55,247 nt of DNA from Vreelandella aquamarina. Lineage in GTDB: Bacteria > Pseudomonadota > Gammaproteobacteria > Pseudomonadales > Halomonadaceae. Of this stretch, positions 7,783 through 16,406 are shown one piece after another (position 1 is the first letter of the stretch; each line of letters begins with the position of its first letter). Made by a program: the position numbers and the translations under genes. Location: the NCBI RefSeq assembly GCF_900110265.1, contig NZ_FODB01000022.1, forward strand, positions 1-55,247, given 5' to 3'. The notes below the pieces were generated by a model. The model saw only the letters and a program-made list of their open reading frames with translations. It searched no databases and was not told where the DNA came from.

Positions 7783-9438
7783 ATGGAATTATTGCGAGTG
7801 GTGTTTCGCCATTACCGCTGGCCGTTTCTAGGCGCACTAGCGCTGAGCCTGGTGAGTGCTGGGCTTGGGGTCGGTGTGATTGCGTTCATCAACCAGCGGC
7901 TGATCGAAGCGGGCAGCGCCCTCTCCGCATTGCCCCAGTTTTTAGGGCTATTGGCGCTGCTGCTGGCGGTCACGCTGGGCACGCAGCTAGCGCTCACCTT
8001 GCTTGGCCACTACTTCGTCTTTGATCTGCGCTCCCGGCTGGTGAAGCGGATTCTGGATACCGATATCGAACGGTTAGAGCAGCTTGGTAACGCGACGCTG
8101 CTGGCAAGTCTCTCCAGCGATGTGCGCAATATTACCATTGGTTTTGTGCGCTTACCTGAGCTGGTGCAGGGCGTAGTACTCACGCTGGCCTCGGTGGCGT
8201 ACCTTGCGTGGCTCTCGCCGCAGATGGTGGTGATCACCGTGCTGTGGATGGCCTTCACCATGGGCGTTGGCTGGGTGCTGGTATCGAAGGTGTATCGCCA
8301 CTTCCATCAGGTGCGCGAAAGCGAGGATCGGCTGTATAAGGATTATCAATCGGCGATCGAAGGTCGCAAAGAGCTGGCGCTTAACCGTGACCGTGCGCGG
8401 CGCTTTTTTGATGAATCCTACACGGATAACGCAAAAGCGTATCGCCACCATATTATTCGCGCAGACACCTACCACCTCAGCGCCAATAACTGGTCCAATA
8501 TCATGATGCTGGGCGCCATTGGCGTAGTGTTCTTCATGGCCAACGTGCTGGGCTGGGCAAGCCCTGCGGTGGCAGCCACCTTTGCTCTAACCCTGCTGTT
8601 TTTACGCACGCCCTTGATTCAGGCCGTGGGCGCATGGCCCACGTTAATCAGCGCCCAAGTGGCGTTCGATAAATTGGCCAGCCTGGAGCTAGCGGAGTAC
8701 CAGCCGGGCTTCGATGTGGAGGATCGTTTCCAAGGTTGGCAGCGCTTAACGCTCACCAACGTGGTGTATCGCTACACGCCGTCCTCCGGGGGCGAAGGCT
8801 TCCAGGTGGGACCGCTCAATCTCACGCTGGCGCGTGGCGAGCAGGTGTTTCTGATTGGCGGTAACGGCAGCGGTAAATCGACGCTGGCGCGTCTGCTGTC
8901 AGGGTTGTACCGCCCGCAAAGTGGCCAAATTAGTGTGGATGGAAAGGAGCTTAGCCCGCAAGAGTGGGCTGCGTTTCGGGCGCGCTTTGCCAGCGTCTTT
9001 ACCGATTTTCACCAGTTCGACCAAGCCATGGGGCCGGGTGGCAAAGCGGCTGACCCGGTACTGGTCGCGACCTGGCTCGAGCGGCTGCAGATGCAGCAAA
9101 AGCTTGAATGGCAAGATGACCGCGTGGTGAATACGCAGCTCTCGCAAGGGCAGCGCAAGCGTTTGGCACTGCTGCTGGCGATTGCCGAAGAGCGGGATAT
9201 TTTGCTGCTGGATGAGTGGGCGGCGGACCAGGACCCGCAGTTCAGGCGGCTGTTTTACCGCGAACTGTTACCTCACTTGAAAGCGATGGGCAAAACCGTG
9301 TTTGCCATTAGCCACGACGACAGCTACTTCGTCCATGCGGACCGCTTATTGGAGATGTCTAAGGGGCAATTGAGTGAGCTGACGGGAGAGCAGCGGGCAC
9401 AGGCCAGTGAAGATGCGGTGGCGCAGATCAGCTCGTGA
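7783..9438 (+). CDS. Cyclic peptide/siderophore export ABC transporter (SyrD/PvdE/YojI type)
   Basis: The product has 551 residues: an N-terminal membrane domain (about six helices within 1-300) fused to a C-terminal ATPase. The ATPase shows Walker [10 protein letters not shown] (about 359-367), an ABC signature with Q for the usual second G (LSQGQRKRL, about 451) and Walker B ILLLDEW (about 472), ending in SHDDSYF. The DEW instead of DEP and the overall size fit the half-transporter family that exports cyclic peptides, pyoverdine precursors or microcins. It is convergent with the fhuC-like gene, which suggests a siderophore role. No biosynthetic gene lies in the window. The tail of a diverged paralogue is at 26317. 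Confidence 0.88.
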   Translation: MELLRVVFRHYRWPFLGALALSLVSAGLGVGVIAFINQRLIEAGSALSALPQFLGLLALLLAVTLGTQLALTLLGHYFVFDLRSRLVKRILDTDIERLEQLGNATLLASLSSDVRNITIGFVRLPELVQGVVLTLASVAYLAWLSPQMVVITVLWMAFTMGVGWVLVSKVYRHFHQVRESEDRLYKDYQSAIEGRKELALNRDRARRFFDESYTDNAKAYRHHIIRADTYHLSANNWSNIMMLGAIGVVFFMANVLGWASPAVAATFALTLLFLRTPLIQAVGAWPTLISAQVAFDKLASLELAEYQPGFDVEDRFQGWQRLTLTNVVYRYTPSSGGEGFQVGPLNLTLARGEQVFLIGGNGSGKSTLARLLSGLYRPQSGQISVDGKELSPQEWAAFRARFASVFTDFHQFDQAMGPGGKAADPVLVATWLERLQMQQKLEWQDDRVVNTQLSQGQRKRLALLLAIAEERDILLLDEWAADQDPQFRRLFYRELLPHLKAMGKTVFAISHDDSYFVHADRLLEMSKGQLSELTGEQRAQASEDAVAQISS

Positions 9439-9484
9439 GCCTACAGCAGCCACCGACGCAGGGTGGCCACTTTTCAGCGGCCAG

Positions 9485-10252
9485 CTACTGGGCAACGGCG
9501 ATATTGTGCTCTCCATTGGGGTGTCGGATGACTTGCATCGGCAACCCGTAAATGGCTTCCAGGGTGCTGTCGCGCATTAGCTCGTGGGGAGACCCGTGTG
9601 CCAGGAGTCGGCCGCTGTGCAGGGCCATCAGCTCATCGCAGTAGCGGGAGGCCATGTTGATATCGTGCAGCACGATCACCACGCCCAAATCGAGCTCGTC
9701 GCACAGCTTGCGAATCAGCGCCAGCACTTCGATTTGATGGGCAATATCCAGCGCCGCCAACGGCTCGTCCAACAGCAGGAAGCGGCTGCCCTGGGCAAGC
9801 AGCATCGCCAGCCAAACCCGCTGGCGTTCGCCGCCGGAGAGGGTGTCGACCAGTCGGTCGGCGAAGGCTTCCGTATGCGTGAGCGCAATGGCGCGTTCCA
9901 CGGCTTCTTCGTCGGCCTGGGTGTGGCGCCCCAAGAGACCGTGCCACGGATAGCGGCCAAAGCCGACCAGTTCACGCCCGGTCAAGCTCTCGGCGCTCGG
10001 CAGGTGTTGAGGAAGGTAGGCCACTTGGCGAGCAAACTCACGATGCCCCCAGTCACTCAGCGGGCGCTGATCGAAATGGATCGCGCCCCGAGCGACCGGC
10101 TGCTGCTGTGCCATCAGCTTGATGAGCGTCGACTTGCCGGAACCATTATGGCCAATCAGGCCATACACTTTGCCTTCGTGAAACGTGTGCTCGATGGGGT
10201 TGAGGATGGGTTTGCCATTGACTTCAAACGTGGCGTCTTTGATCTCGAACAT
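9485..10252 (-). CDS. fhuC: Iron-siderophore ABC importer ATPase (FhuC type)
   Basis: The product has 255 residues. Walker A GHNGSGKST lies near residue 34, signature LSGGERQRV near 139, Walker B FLLLDEPLAALD near 158, and the H-loop HDINMASRYCDE follows. This subtype powers uptake of ferric hydroxamate, catecholate or heme. AGGAG precedes the ATG by 6 nt and a Fur-box-like site is 50 bp upstream. No binding protein or permease is next to it: the DNA upstream is a foreign pseudogene. The matching permease is probably the fused FhuB at 37237, 27 kb away, as if an island had split the locus. The exact siderophore is unknown. Confidence 0.9.
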   Translation of the reverse strand: MFEIKDATFEVNGKPILNPIEHTFHEGKVYGLIGHNGSGKSTLIKLMAQQQPVARGAIHFDQRPLSDWGHREFARQVAYLPQHLPSAESLTGRELVGFGRYPWHGLLGRHTQADEEAVERAIALTHTEAFADRLVDTLSGGERQRVWLAMLLAQGSRFLLLDEPLAALDIAHQIEVLALIRKLCDELDLGVVIVLHDINMASRYCDELMALHSGRLLAHGSPHELMRDSTLEAIYGLPMQVIRHPNGEHNIAVAQ

Positions 10253-10301
10253 GGACGACTCCTGGTGGCGAATGCATCAATCATCATGCCGCCATTCTAG
10301 T

Positions 10302-10320
10302 GCTAATGGTTCTCATTTTT
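10302..10320 (-). promoter_or_regulatory. Fur-box-like operator upstream of fhuC
   Basis: On the minus strand the 19-mer centred on AATGAGAACCATTA matches about 13-14 of 19 positions of the classical Fur consensus. It lies about 50 bp before the fhuC start, as expected for an iron-repressed gene. Confidence 0.6.
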
Positions 10321-10359
10321 AATGAAAAAATGAAAAAAATAGCCGAACGCTCAATGGGA

Positions 10360-11154
10360 CCCGCCTTGTACTCATCGATCATCTTCTGGGCGTAGGCCTG
10401 CTGAGTGAAACCCTCGGAAGTATGCCCGGTGAACGGCATGTCGACCTCGTGGGATTTCAGTTCCGGTGCCATCATGATCCCCTGCTGCTGGAAGAGCACA
10501 ATACTGTTGGCATGGCTCATCAAGGTACCAGGGGACGTATAGAGGTCTGTGCGCCACCCTGGGGTGCCCGTCACTTACACCACGATACTCGTGGCATCGC
10601 TATTCACGCCCTTGCAGCGTATGAAACTCCGCGAGCGTTATGTCACTAGTGCAGCAGCGTATATCGGCCGCGTTGGTCAACGCGCCGGTGGTGTCATCGA
10701 ACGCTGGCGGCACGCTGCACTACCCGGCCAATGGCGTCTCGACGATATTGGTGGTGGCGTGGAGGTCACACTGTGAGTGGCGGCAGACTAGTGCTTCGTT
10801 GGCGGTGAAGGCGACGTCGCACTCCAAGATATCGGTCCCGCCCTGAGCGCCTGCGATATACGACTCGAGCGTGTGTTCGGGAAACTGAAGCGGTGCGCCC
10901 CGATGCCCAATCGGCAGCGGCGAGCAGTGCCAGGTGGTTCGCTCGGCGGCACTGATCAGTAACGTCGCTTTGAGTGCCTGCTCGTGAGCATTGTCCGCAC
11001 TCATGTCGTTGACCAGAAAGAGCGGGCGGGGTCCCAGCGTCACTGCCTACGCCGCCTCGATCAGCGCCTCGTTCCAGCGGGGCGTCTTCTCGCTCTCTTC
11101 AGCAATGGCAAGGGCAGGAGCCAGCAGGCTGCCTAGCCCGGATGTTGCACCGGG
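10360..11154 (-). pseudogene. Decayed glycerophosphodiester phosphodiesterase
   Basis: Read right to left, fragments of one secreted GDPD appear: a signal-peptide tail (SLLAPALAIAEES), LFLVNDM, the catalytic-type [47 protein letters not shown], then CCTSDITLAEFHTLQG, then GTPGWRTDLYTSPGTLM and APELKSHEVDMPFTGH. The frame is broken by TAG at 11049-11047, TAG at 10722-10720, a frameshift near 10605, and TAA at 10577-10575. Both ends are missing: no start codon, and the C-terminus is lost about position 10360 where fhuC-upstream DNA begins. Intact relatives are periplasmic enzymes that release glycerol-3-phosphate. This copy cannot give a working enzyme. Confidence 0.85.
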
Positions 11155-11252
11155 TCAGTCAGAAGTCCCCAGATGCCAGGCTCGGTGGGGATAAAAGGGA
11201 TCTGGAGTGGAGTTTGGCTGCTTTTTGATCAAGTTCCTGTGCTCAGGGCGCA

Positions 11253-11280
11253 CCCCCCCACCCCCCCACCCCCCCACCCC
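11253..11280. repeat. C-rich octamer repeat; G-quadruplex-prone on minus strand
   Basis: Three consecutive CCCCCCCA units followed by CCCC. The complementary strand therefore holds four G-runs of 4-7 separated by single T, a classic intramolecular G-quadruplex pattern. It lies just outside the IS1380-type transposase, between it and the GDPD remnant. Replication slippage makes such tracts length-variable. Confidence 0.85.
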
Positions 11281-11317
11281 TATGTCTTTTCTGTGCCGGG
11301 GACAGCACGCCGTGGCG

Positions 11318-12553
11318 CTATCCCGGCACCAGCTTGCTGGCCAGCTTCAGGAAGAGGTCCTGCTCCGGGTACTGGCTGCTCAACATCAGCCGAATCGTGC
11401 GCGTGTTGCGGGTGATGACGGCGCCGATCTTCAGCAGCTTCAGGCGGAGGGTGTTGACCTGGGCCTGGGCGAAGTCGGTGCGCTTGAGGTAAATCCGACG
11501 CAGCCGCTCCAGGAGCAGGTAGGCCAGCCCCGAGAGCAGCAGTCGGTACTGATTGGGCCACCATTCGTGGCAGCTGGTGCGGTCGGAGAACAGGAACTGC
11601 TGCTCCACATAGCGGGTGTTGAAGCCACGCCGGCTGGTCTCGGACTTGACGATCACCCTTCGTCGACGCTCCTTCCAGCTCTTGGCAGCGTACTCGATGA
11701 AGCCGAAGACACGCTCCTTCTCCCAACTCTTCTCGAAGCGGATAGCCGACGTGTAGTCGATGTCCAGAGCCAGCTTGGCCAAGCGCTTGTTGCCGGCGAG
11801 GCCGATGATGTAATCGACGCCGTGGCGGTCGCACCAGTTGAGAATCAGCGGACGGCAGAATCCGCTGTCGCCTCGGAAGACGATCTTCACCTCAGGCCAC
11901 GCCTGGCGCAGCCGCCGGACCAACAGGGCGAGGATGGCGCCGGCGTGGTGAGCGGCATCCAGCGAGGCCGGACGCAGATAGCTGACCAGCAGCTGGTCGC
12001 CACAGAACACGAACAGCGGCAGGAAGATGTAGTGGTTGTAGTAGCCGTTGAAGTGCCGCCCGAGCTGCTGGCCATGCACCCGATCGGCGGTAGCATCGAA
12101 GTCGAGGTAGAGCGGCTTCTTGGGTGGCCGCCGGAACGAGCGGATGAACTGCTCGATCATTTCCTCGTGGATGGTGACCGCCCAGTCCCGATCGGCTTGC
12201 TGCTCGAAGCGACACAGCGTGGACTGGCTGGCCAGCACGCCATCGGTATCGACGGCGGTCTGCAGGGCGATGTCGTGACGCAGCGCCTGGTGGTCGTTGA
12301 GATCCTCGTAGCCCAGCGCCAGGCCAAACACGCGCTGCCGAACCAGGGTTTCGGTGCGATGCAGGCAGCGTTGAGGATCGCGGTCATCACTCAGCCGGCG
12401 AGCGACGGCGCGGGTTAGGCCCATCTCGCGATCGAGCTGCCTCAGCAGCAGGATACCGCCGTCGGAAGTGACATCACCGCCATCGAAACGGGCGATGACC
12501 TGACGGCCTTTGCAGCGTGGAAAGGAAGCGGACGGCGTGGTACATTTTGTCAT
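11318..12553 (-). CDS. IS1380-family transposase
   Basis: The product has 411 residues, close to full length for the family. Features are the N-terminal RFDGGDVTSDGGILLLRQLD, the first catalytic Asp in YLDFDATADRVHG (about 150), the second in IVFRGDSGFCRP (about 225), and a C-terminal Glu region around ERVFGFIEYA. The tail is LRLKLLKIGAVITRNTRTIR. These DDE enzymes move by cut-and-paste. The element's terminal inverted repeats could not be delimited by eye: one side abuts the C-rich repeat near 11280 and the other an IS3 scrap near 12640. A GGCGGCTGA/TCAGCCGCC dyad (about 12553 and 12607) lies at the 5' side. It appears intact. Confidence 0.88.
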   Translation of the reverse strand: MTKCTTPSASFPRCKGRQVIARFDGGDVTSDGGILLLRQLDREMGLTRAVARRLSDDRDPQRCLHRTETLVRQRVFGLALGYEDLNDHQALRHDIALQTAVDTDGVLASQSTLCRFEQQADRDWAVTIHEEMIEQFIRSFRRPPKKPLYLDFDATADRVHGQQLGRHFNGYYNHYIFLPLFVFCGDQLLVSYLRPASLDAAHHAGAILALLVRRLRQAWPEVKIVFRGDSGFCRPLILNWCDRHGVDYIIGLAGNKRLAKLALDIDYTSAIRFEKSWEKERVFGFIEYAAKSWKERRRRVIVKSETSRRGFNTRYVEQQFLFSDRTSCHEWWPNQYRLLLSGLAYLLLERLRRIYLKRTDFAQAQVNTLRLKLLKIGAVITRNTRTIRLMLSSQYPEQDLFLKLASKLVPG

Positions 12554-12624
12554 GGCGGCTGAGGCGGTTGGTTCTTGTGTAGGAGCTTGAATTATAACCG
12601 GTTTTCAGCCGCCTTTTTCATGTC

Positions 12625-13836
12625 TTATGCAATATCCAGGTTAAGCGGGTTGTCCGCATGGTCTTCGATCACGCGGTCGATTACCCCACCCAATGGGCGT
12701 CTACCGGCGCCATTGCCCCCAAGATTGGCTGTACACCGGAGACTCTGCGTAGCTGGGTTCGTCAGGCCGAACGTGACACGGTAGGGGCAGCTCTCGCCGA
12801 CGATCAGCTCGGTGGCCAGCAGGCTGGGTTCGGCGGGGACGAGGCCGAGGATCATGCGTGCGGTGATGCGCCCCTTCTCGGTGCTGTCCTGGCGCACCGT
12901 GGTCAGGCGCGGCGAGCGGTACTGCCCTTCGGCGATGCCGTCGAAGCCGGTCAGGCGCAGGTCCTCGGGGATGCGCAGGCCACGCTGCTCGGCCAGGGTC
13001 AGGGCGGTGAGGGCAATGCGGTCGGACATGCACAGCAGCAGATCCGGCCGTTCGTCGTCGGGCAGGTCGAGAATGGAGGCGATCACCGGAGCGCAGATGT
13101 CATGGGTATTCTCCTCGATATTCCACACTGGCACCGCCGCCGGGTCGATGCCGTGTTCCTCGAAGGCGCGATGGAAGCCATCGAGACGGGCGCGGGTAAT
13201 GGTGCGTTCGGCGGTCAACCAGGGTTGTTCCTCGGTCACCCGCCCGTTGCAGGGTGTCTCGGTGAGTCGCAGGGCGAGCACGCCGATGCGCCGTGGCGGT
13301 GTCGCCAGGGCATAGCAGGCGATAGCGTGACTGGCGGGCTCATTGTCGATGTGCACCATCGGCTGGCCGTCGATGTTGAAATCCACGGCGACCAGGGGGC
13401 GCTGGGCGGGCAGTTCGTTGAGCAGCATCGCGCTCGGCATCAGGCCATAGACGATGAAACCGTCGGCCATGCTGGCCGTGCCGGAGGTCTGCCGCGAACC
13501 GGGTTGCCGACCCGATAGCAACAGCAGGGTATGGCCATGATCGTCGAGCACTTCGGCGATCCCGGTCAGCAGCTCGCTGGATACCGCGTCGTTCAGGCTG
13601 TAGGTCAGGGTCTCGGCGAGGACTACCGCGATGATCCGCGAGCGGCCGGTGCGCAGGGTGCGGGCGCGGGCATCCGGTCCTTGATAGCCCAGGCGCTGGG
13701 CCTCGCTGAGGATACGCTCGCGCAGGCGCGGCGAGAGCTGGTCCGGTCGGTTGAAGGCGTTGGAAACGCTGGCGGTCGAGACGCCGAGTTCGCGGGCCAA
13801 GTCCTTGAGTGTGATATGCCGAGAGGGAGGTGTCAC
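12625..13836 (-). CDS. LacI-family repressor of the maltose locus, C-terminus altered
   Basis: A GTG start at 13836 gives 403 residues in all. The N-terminal HTH (HITLKDLARELGVSTASVSN) is intact and a periplasmic-binding-protein-like effector domain follows to about residue 350 (ELIVGESCPY). The natural end is near 12785. The last 53 residues are antisense translation of the IS3 OrfA scrap, so the native C-terminus has been replaced. It sits behind the glucosidase gene on the same strand, so a role as maltose or alpha-glucoside repressor (MalI/AglR-like) is likely. Whether the fusion still folds is unknown. Third codon positions are strongly G/C, as in the rest of the mal block. Confidence 0.8.
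   Translation of the reverse strand: MTPPSRHITLKDLARELGVSTASVSNAFNRPDQLSPRLRERILSEAQRLGYQGPDARARTLRTGRSRIIAVVLAETLTYSLNDAVSSELLTGIAEVLDDHGHTLLLLSGRQPGSRQTSGTASMADGFIVYGLMPSAMLLNELPAQRPLVAVDFNIDGQPMVHIDNEPASHAIACYALATPPRRIGVLALRLTETPCNGRVTEEQPWLTAERTITRARLDGFHRAFEEHGIDPAAVPVWNIEENTHDICAPVIASILDLPDDERPDLLLCMSDRIALTALTLAEQRGLRIPEDLRLTGFDGIAEGQYRSPRLTTVRQDSTEKGRITARMILGLVPAEPSLLATELIVGESCPYRVTFGLTNPATQSLRCTANLGGNGAGRRPLGGVIDRVIEDHADNPLNLDIA
12640..12784 (+). pseudogene. IS3-family transposase OrfA fragment
   Basis: A short stretch reads VVRMVFDHAVDYPTQW then IAPKIGCTPETLRSW and VRQAERDT. This is the helix-turn-helix part of IS3-type OrfA. It has no start and no C-terminal leucine zipper, and no OrfB follows. 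It is trapped between the IS1380-type gene and the 3' end of the lacI gene, and marks an old insertion that clipped lacI. Confidence 0.8.
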
Positions 13837-13875
13837 AGCGGAGTTCCATGCCGAATGCGTTGGGTGCCCAGCATA

Positions 13876-13914
13876 CCGGCACGGCCGGGACTGGCCCAGT
13901 CCCGGCCGTGCCGG
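13876..13914. repeat. 39-nt perfect palindrome between lacI and the glucosidase gene
   Basis: Two 19-bp arms (13876-13894 and 13896-13914) are exact inverted repeats around a single C. The stem is GC-rich and starts CCGGCACGG. There is no T-tract on either side. It may terminate or process the glucosidase-lacI transcript, or form a cruciform. Confidence 0.9.
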
Positions 13915-13977
13915 ATCCTCCGACCCGCCCTTCGGAGCTCGGCCATATTCGGTACCGAGCGCCCGGGGCGAGCGATG

Positions 13978-15453
13978 TCAGCGATCCGGCCAGCCATCGG
14001 CGGTCGAAGTGATGGCGATGCCTCGTGCCGGCAGCGTCACGCTGCCCGCTTCCCATCGGCCGTTGACGCATGACGGCGCGTCGTCCAGCGGCGTGATGGT
14101 CGTCGGGGCGGGCAGGGTGCGGGGCTCGTCGGTGAAGTTGAGGGCCACCAGGAGGCGTTCGTCGTCGTGCCGACGCTCCAGGCGCATGACGCCGTCGCGT
14201 ACCGGGTGATGAACGACCTCGCCCTCGACCAGGGCGGGATGGTGACGGCGGAAGGCGAGGAAGGCGCGATAGGCGTTGAGCAGTGAAGCCGGATCGTCTT
14301 CCTGGCGGTCCACGGCCAGGGCCAGGTGCTCGGTGGCGATCGGCAGCCAGGGGGCGGTCGTCGAGAAGCCGCCATGAGCGGCGTCGTGTCGCCAGGGATG
14401 CGGGGTGCGGCAGCCGTCGCGTCCCTTGTAGGCGGGCCAGAAGGCGATGCCGGCGGGGTCGACCAGGGAGTCGAAGTCCAACGTCACTTCGCCCAATCCC
14501 AACTCCTCGCCCTGATACAGGCAGATACTGCCGCGCTGGGTGAGAAGGAAGGCCATGTAGAGGCGCAGGGCCGCCGCGTCTTGCTCGGCATTCCAGCGCG
14601 TGGCCAGCCGTGTCACGTCATGGTTGCCGAGTGCCCAGCAGGGCCAGCCGTCGTCGAGACGGGCTTCCATGGTGGCCAGGGTGTGATGCAGGTAGTCGGG
14701 GTCGTGCCGTTCGCCCAGCAGGTCGAAGGAATAGCACATGTGCAGCCGCTTGCCGCCCCGGGTGTAGTCGGCCATCACCGTCAGCGAATCGTCGTCGCCG
14801 ACCTCGCCCACCGAAGTGGTGCCGGGGTATTCGTCCAGCAGGGCGCGCAGGCGCTCGAGAAAGGCCAGGTTCTCGGGCTGGGTCTTGTCGTGCAGATGGT
14901 GCTGGAAGGCATAGGGATTGTCCGGGCGGACACCCATGAAGCCTTCCTCGAGCGCCTCCCGTGGCGGGTTGTCGCGCAGCTCCCCGTGGGTGCAGAAATT
15001 GATGGCGTCGAGACGGAAGCCGTCCACGCCTCGATCCAGCCAGAAACGCACTTCGCCGAGGACGGCCTCGACGACCTCGGGATGGCGAAAGTTGAGATCG
15101 GGCTGCTCGGCCAGGAAATTGTGCAGGTAGTACTGGCGGCGCCGGGTATCCCATTGCCAGGCCGCACCGCCGAAGATCGATTGCCAGTTGGTGGGCGGCG
15201 TGCCATCGGGGCGCGGGTCGGCCCAGACATACCAGTCGGCGCGTGGATTGTCGTGATTCTGACGGCTCTCGACGAACCAGGGATGCTGGTCGGAAGTGTG
15301 CGACAGCACCTGGTCGATGATGACCTTGAGCCCCCTGGCATGGGCGGCCTCCACCAGGCGGTCGAAGTCCTCGAGAGTGCCGAACAGCGGGTCGACGTCC
15401 CGATAGTCGCTGATGTCGTAGCCGAAGTCCTTCATCGGCGAGGTGAAGAAGGG
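13978..15453 (-). pseudogene. GH13 alpha-glucosidase lacking its N-terminus
   Basis: About 490 residues of an oligo-1,6-glucosidase/alpha-glucosidase. Retained motifs are DYRDVDPLFG, LKVIIDQVLSHTS (region I), GFRLDAINF with nucleophile Asp (region II), TSVGEVGDD with acid/base Glu (region III) and ALGNHDVTRL (region IV), then the C-terminal beta domain. Relatives are about 540 residues and begin with a WW-RGAVIYQIYPRSF-type segment; here that first part of the barrel (about 50-60 residues) is absent. Homology stops at PFFTSPM next to a head-to-head malE fragment at about 15455. Translation could restart at ATG 15435, but losing the first beta/alpha units should inactivate the barrel. The original promoter is gone. 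Downstream lies lacI. Confidence 0.88.
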
Positions 15454-15456
15454 CGG

Positions 15457-16344
15457 ATGTCGCCGTCGACGGAGTATCGCGAGCGCTATTTCGATTTCAC
15501 CTGGGACGCGATGGTCTGGAATGGCGAAACCTACGGTTATCCCATTTCAGTGGAGTCGCTGGGCCTGATCTACAACAAGGATATCGTCCAGACAGCGCCG
15601 GAAAGTTTCGAGGCCCTGGCCGAGCTCGACGCCGAACTGAGCGAGGAGGGCAAGAAGGCGATCCTGTTCGACTACGGCGAACCCTATTACGGCTGGCCCC
15701 TGCTGGCCGCCAATGGTGGTTATCCCTACAAGCGGACCGCCGAGGGATATGACGTCGGCGACATCGGCGTCAACAATGCCGGGGCCGTGGAGGGCGCGCA
15801 ACGCCTGCGCGAGCTGATCGACTCCGGCGTGCTGCCCGAGGGAACCGACTACAACGTCATGGCCTCGCGCTTCAATCGTGGCGAGGTGGCGACCATGATC
15901 AGCGGCCCCTGGGCCTGGAGCAACCTGGAAAAGAGCGGCATCGACTTCGGCGTGGCGCCGCTGCCCAAGGTAGGGGAGAAAAGGGCGAAGCCGCTGTTCG
16001 GGGTGACCGCGGCCATGATCAATGCCGCTTCGCCCAACGATTTCCTGGCCACCGAATTCCTCGAGGGCTACCTGCTCGATGAAGAAGGGCTGCGGACCTT
16101 CAACAGTGACGGTTCGCTGGGCGCGGTGGCGCATCGGGCCTATCAGGCGGAACTGGGCGAGAACCCCAATATCGCGGCCACCCTGGCCAACGCCGAGATC
16201 GGCGACCCCATGCCCAACATTCCCGAGATGGGGGCCTTCTGGTCGGCCATGGAGCCGGCACTGCAGAACATCGGCAGTGGCCGCCAGGCGCCACAGGCCG
16301 CACTCGATGCTGCCGCCGAGCGCATGCGTACCTCGATTCAGTGA
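15457..16344 (+). pseudogene. malE: Maltose-binding protein MalE, N-terminus deleted
   Basis: About 295 residues align with MalE from the FTWDA segment onward: YPISVESLGLIYNKDIV, GPWAWSNLEKS, GVTAAMINAASPNDFLATEF, MPNIPEMGAFW, ending AAERMRTSIQ. The signal peptide and roughly the first 100 mature residues, including half of lobe I, are missing. An in-frame ATG at 15457 with AAGAAGG before it could start a cytoplasmic stub, but that stub could not be exported or form the binding cleft. The break is the same deletion that truncates the glucosidase. malF follows 62 bp downstream. The long open frame running upstream from 15457 through the glucosidase antisense strand is accidental. Confidence 0.88.
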
Positions 16345-16406
16345 TCCTTCCCAACATTCGTCCGCGTCCTGGCTCCGGTCCGGTCGCGGGCGGCAGGTGA
16401 CCGGCC

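Noticed and set aside
11207..12418. 403-codon open frame on the plus strand
   Set aside because: It is antisense to the IS1380-type transposase, whose motifs are clear on the minus strand; it has no recognisable domain.
11285..12640. Terminal inverted repeats of the IS1380-type element
   Set aside because: Both flanks were compared by eye and only partial, unconvincing matches were found, so no element boundaries are given.
14326..16344. 672-codon open frame on the plus strand
   Set aside because: The first 1.1 kb is the antisense strand of the GH13 gene and only the last part is MalE. The open frame comes from high GC content and the head-to-head deletion, not from a real fusion protein.
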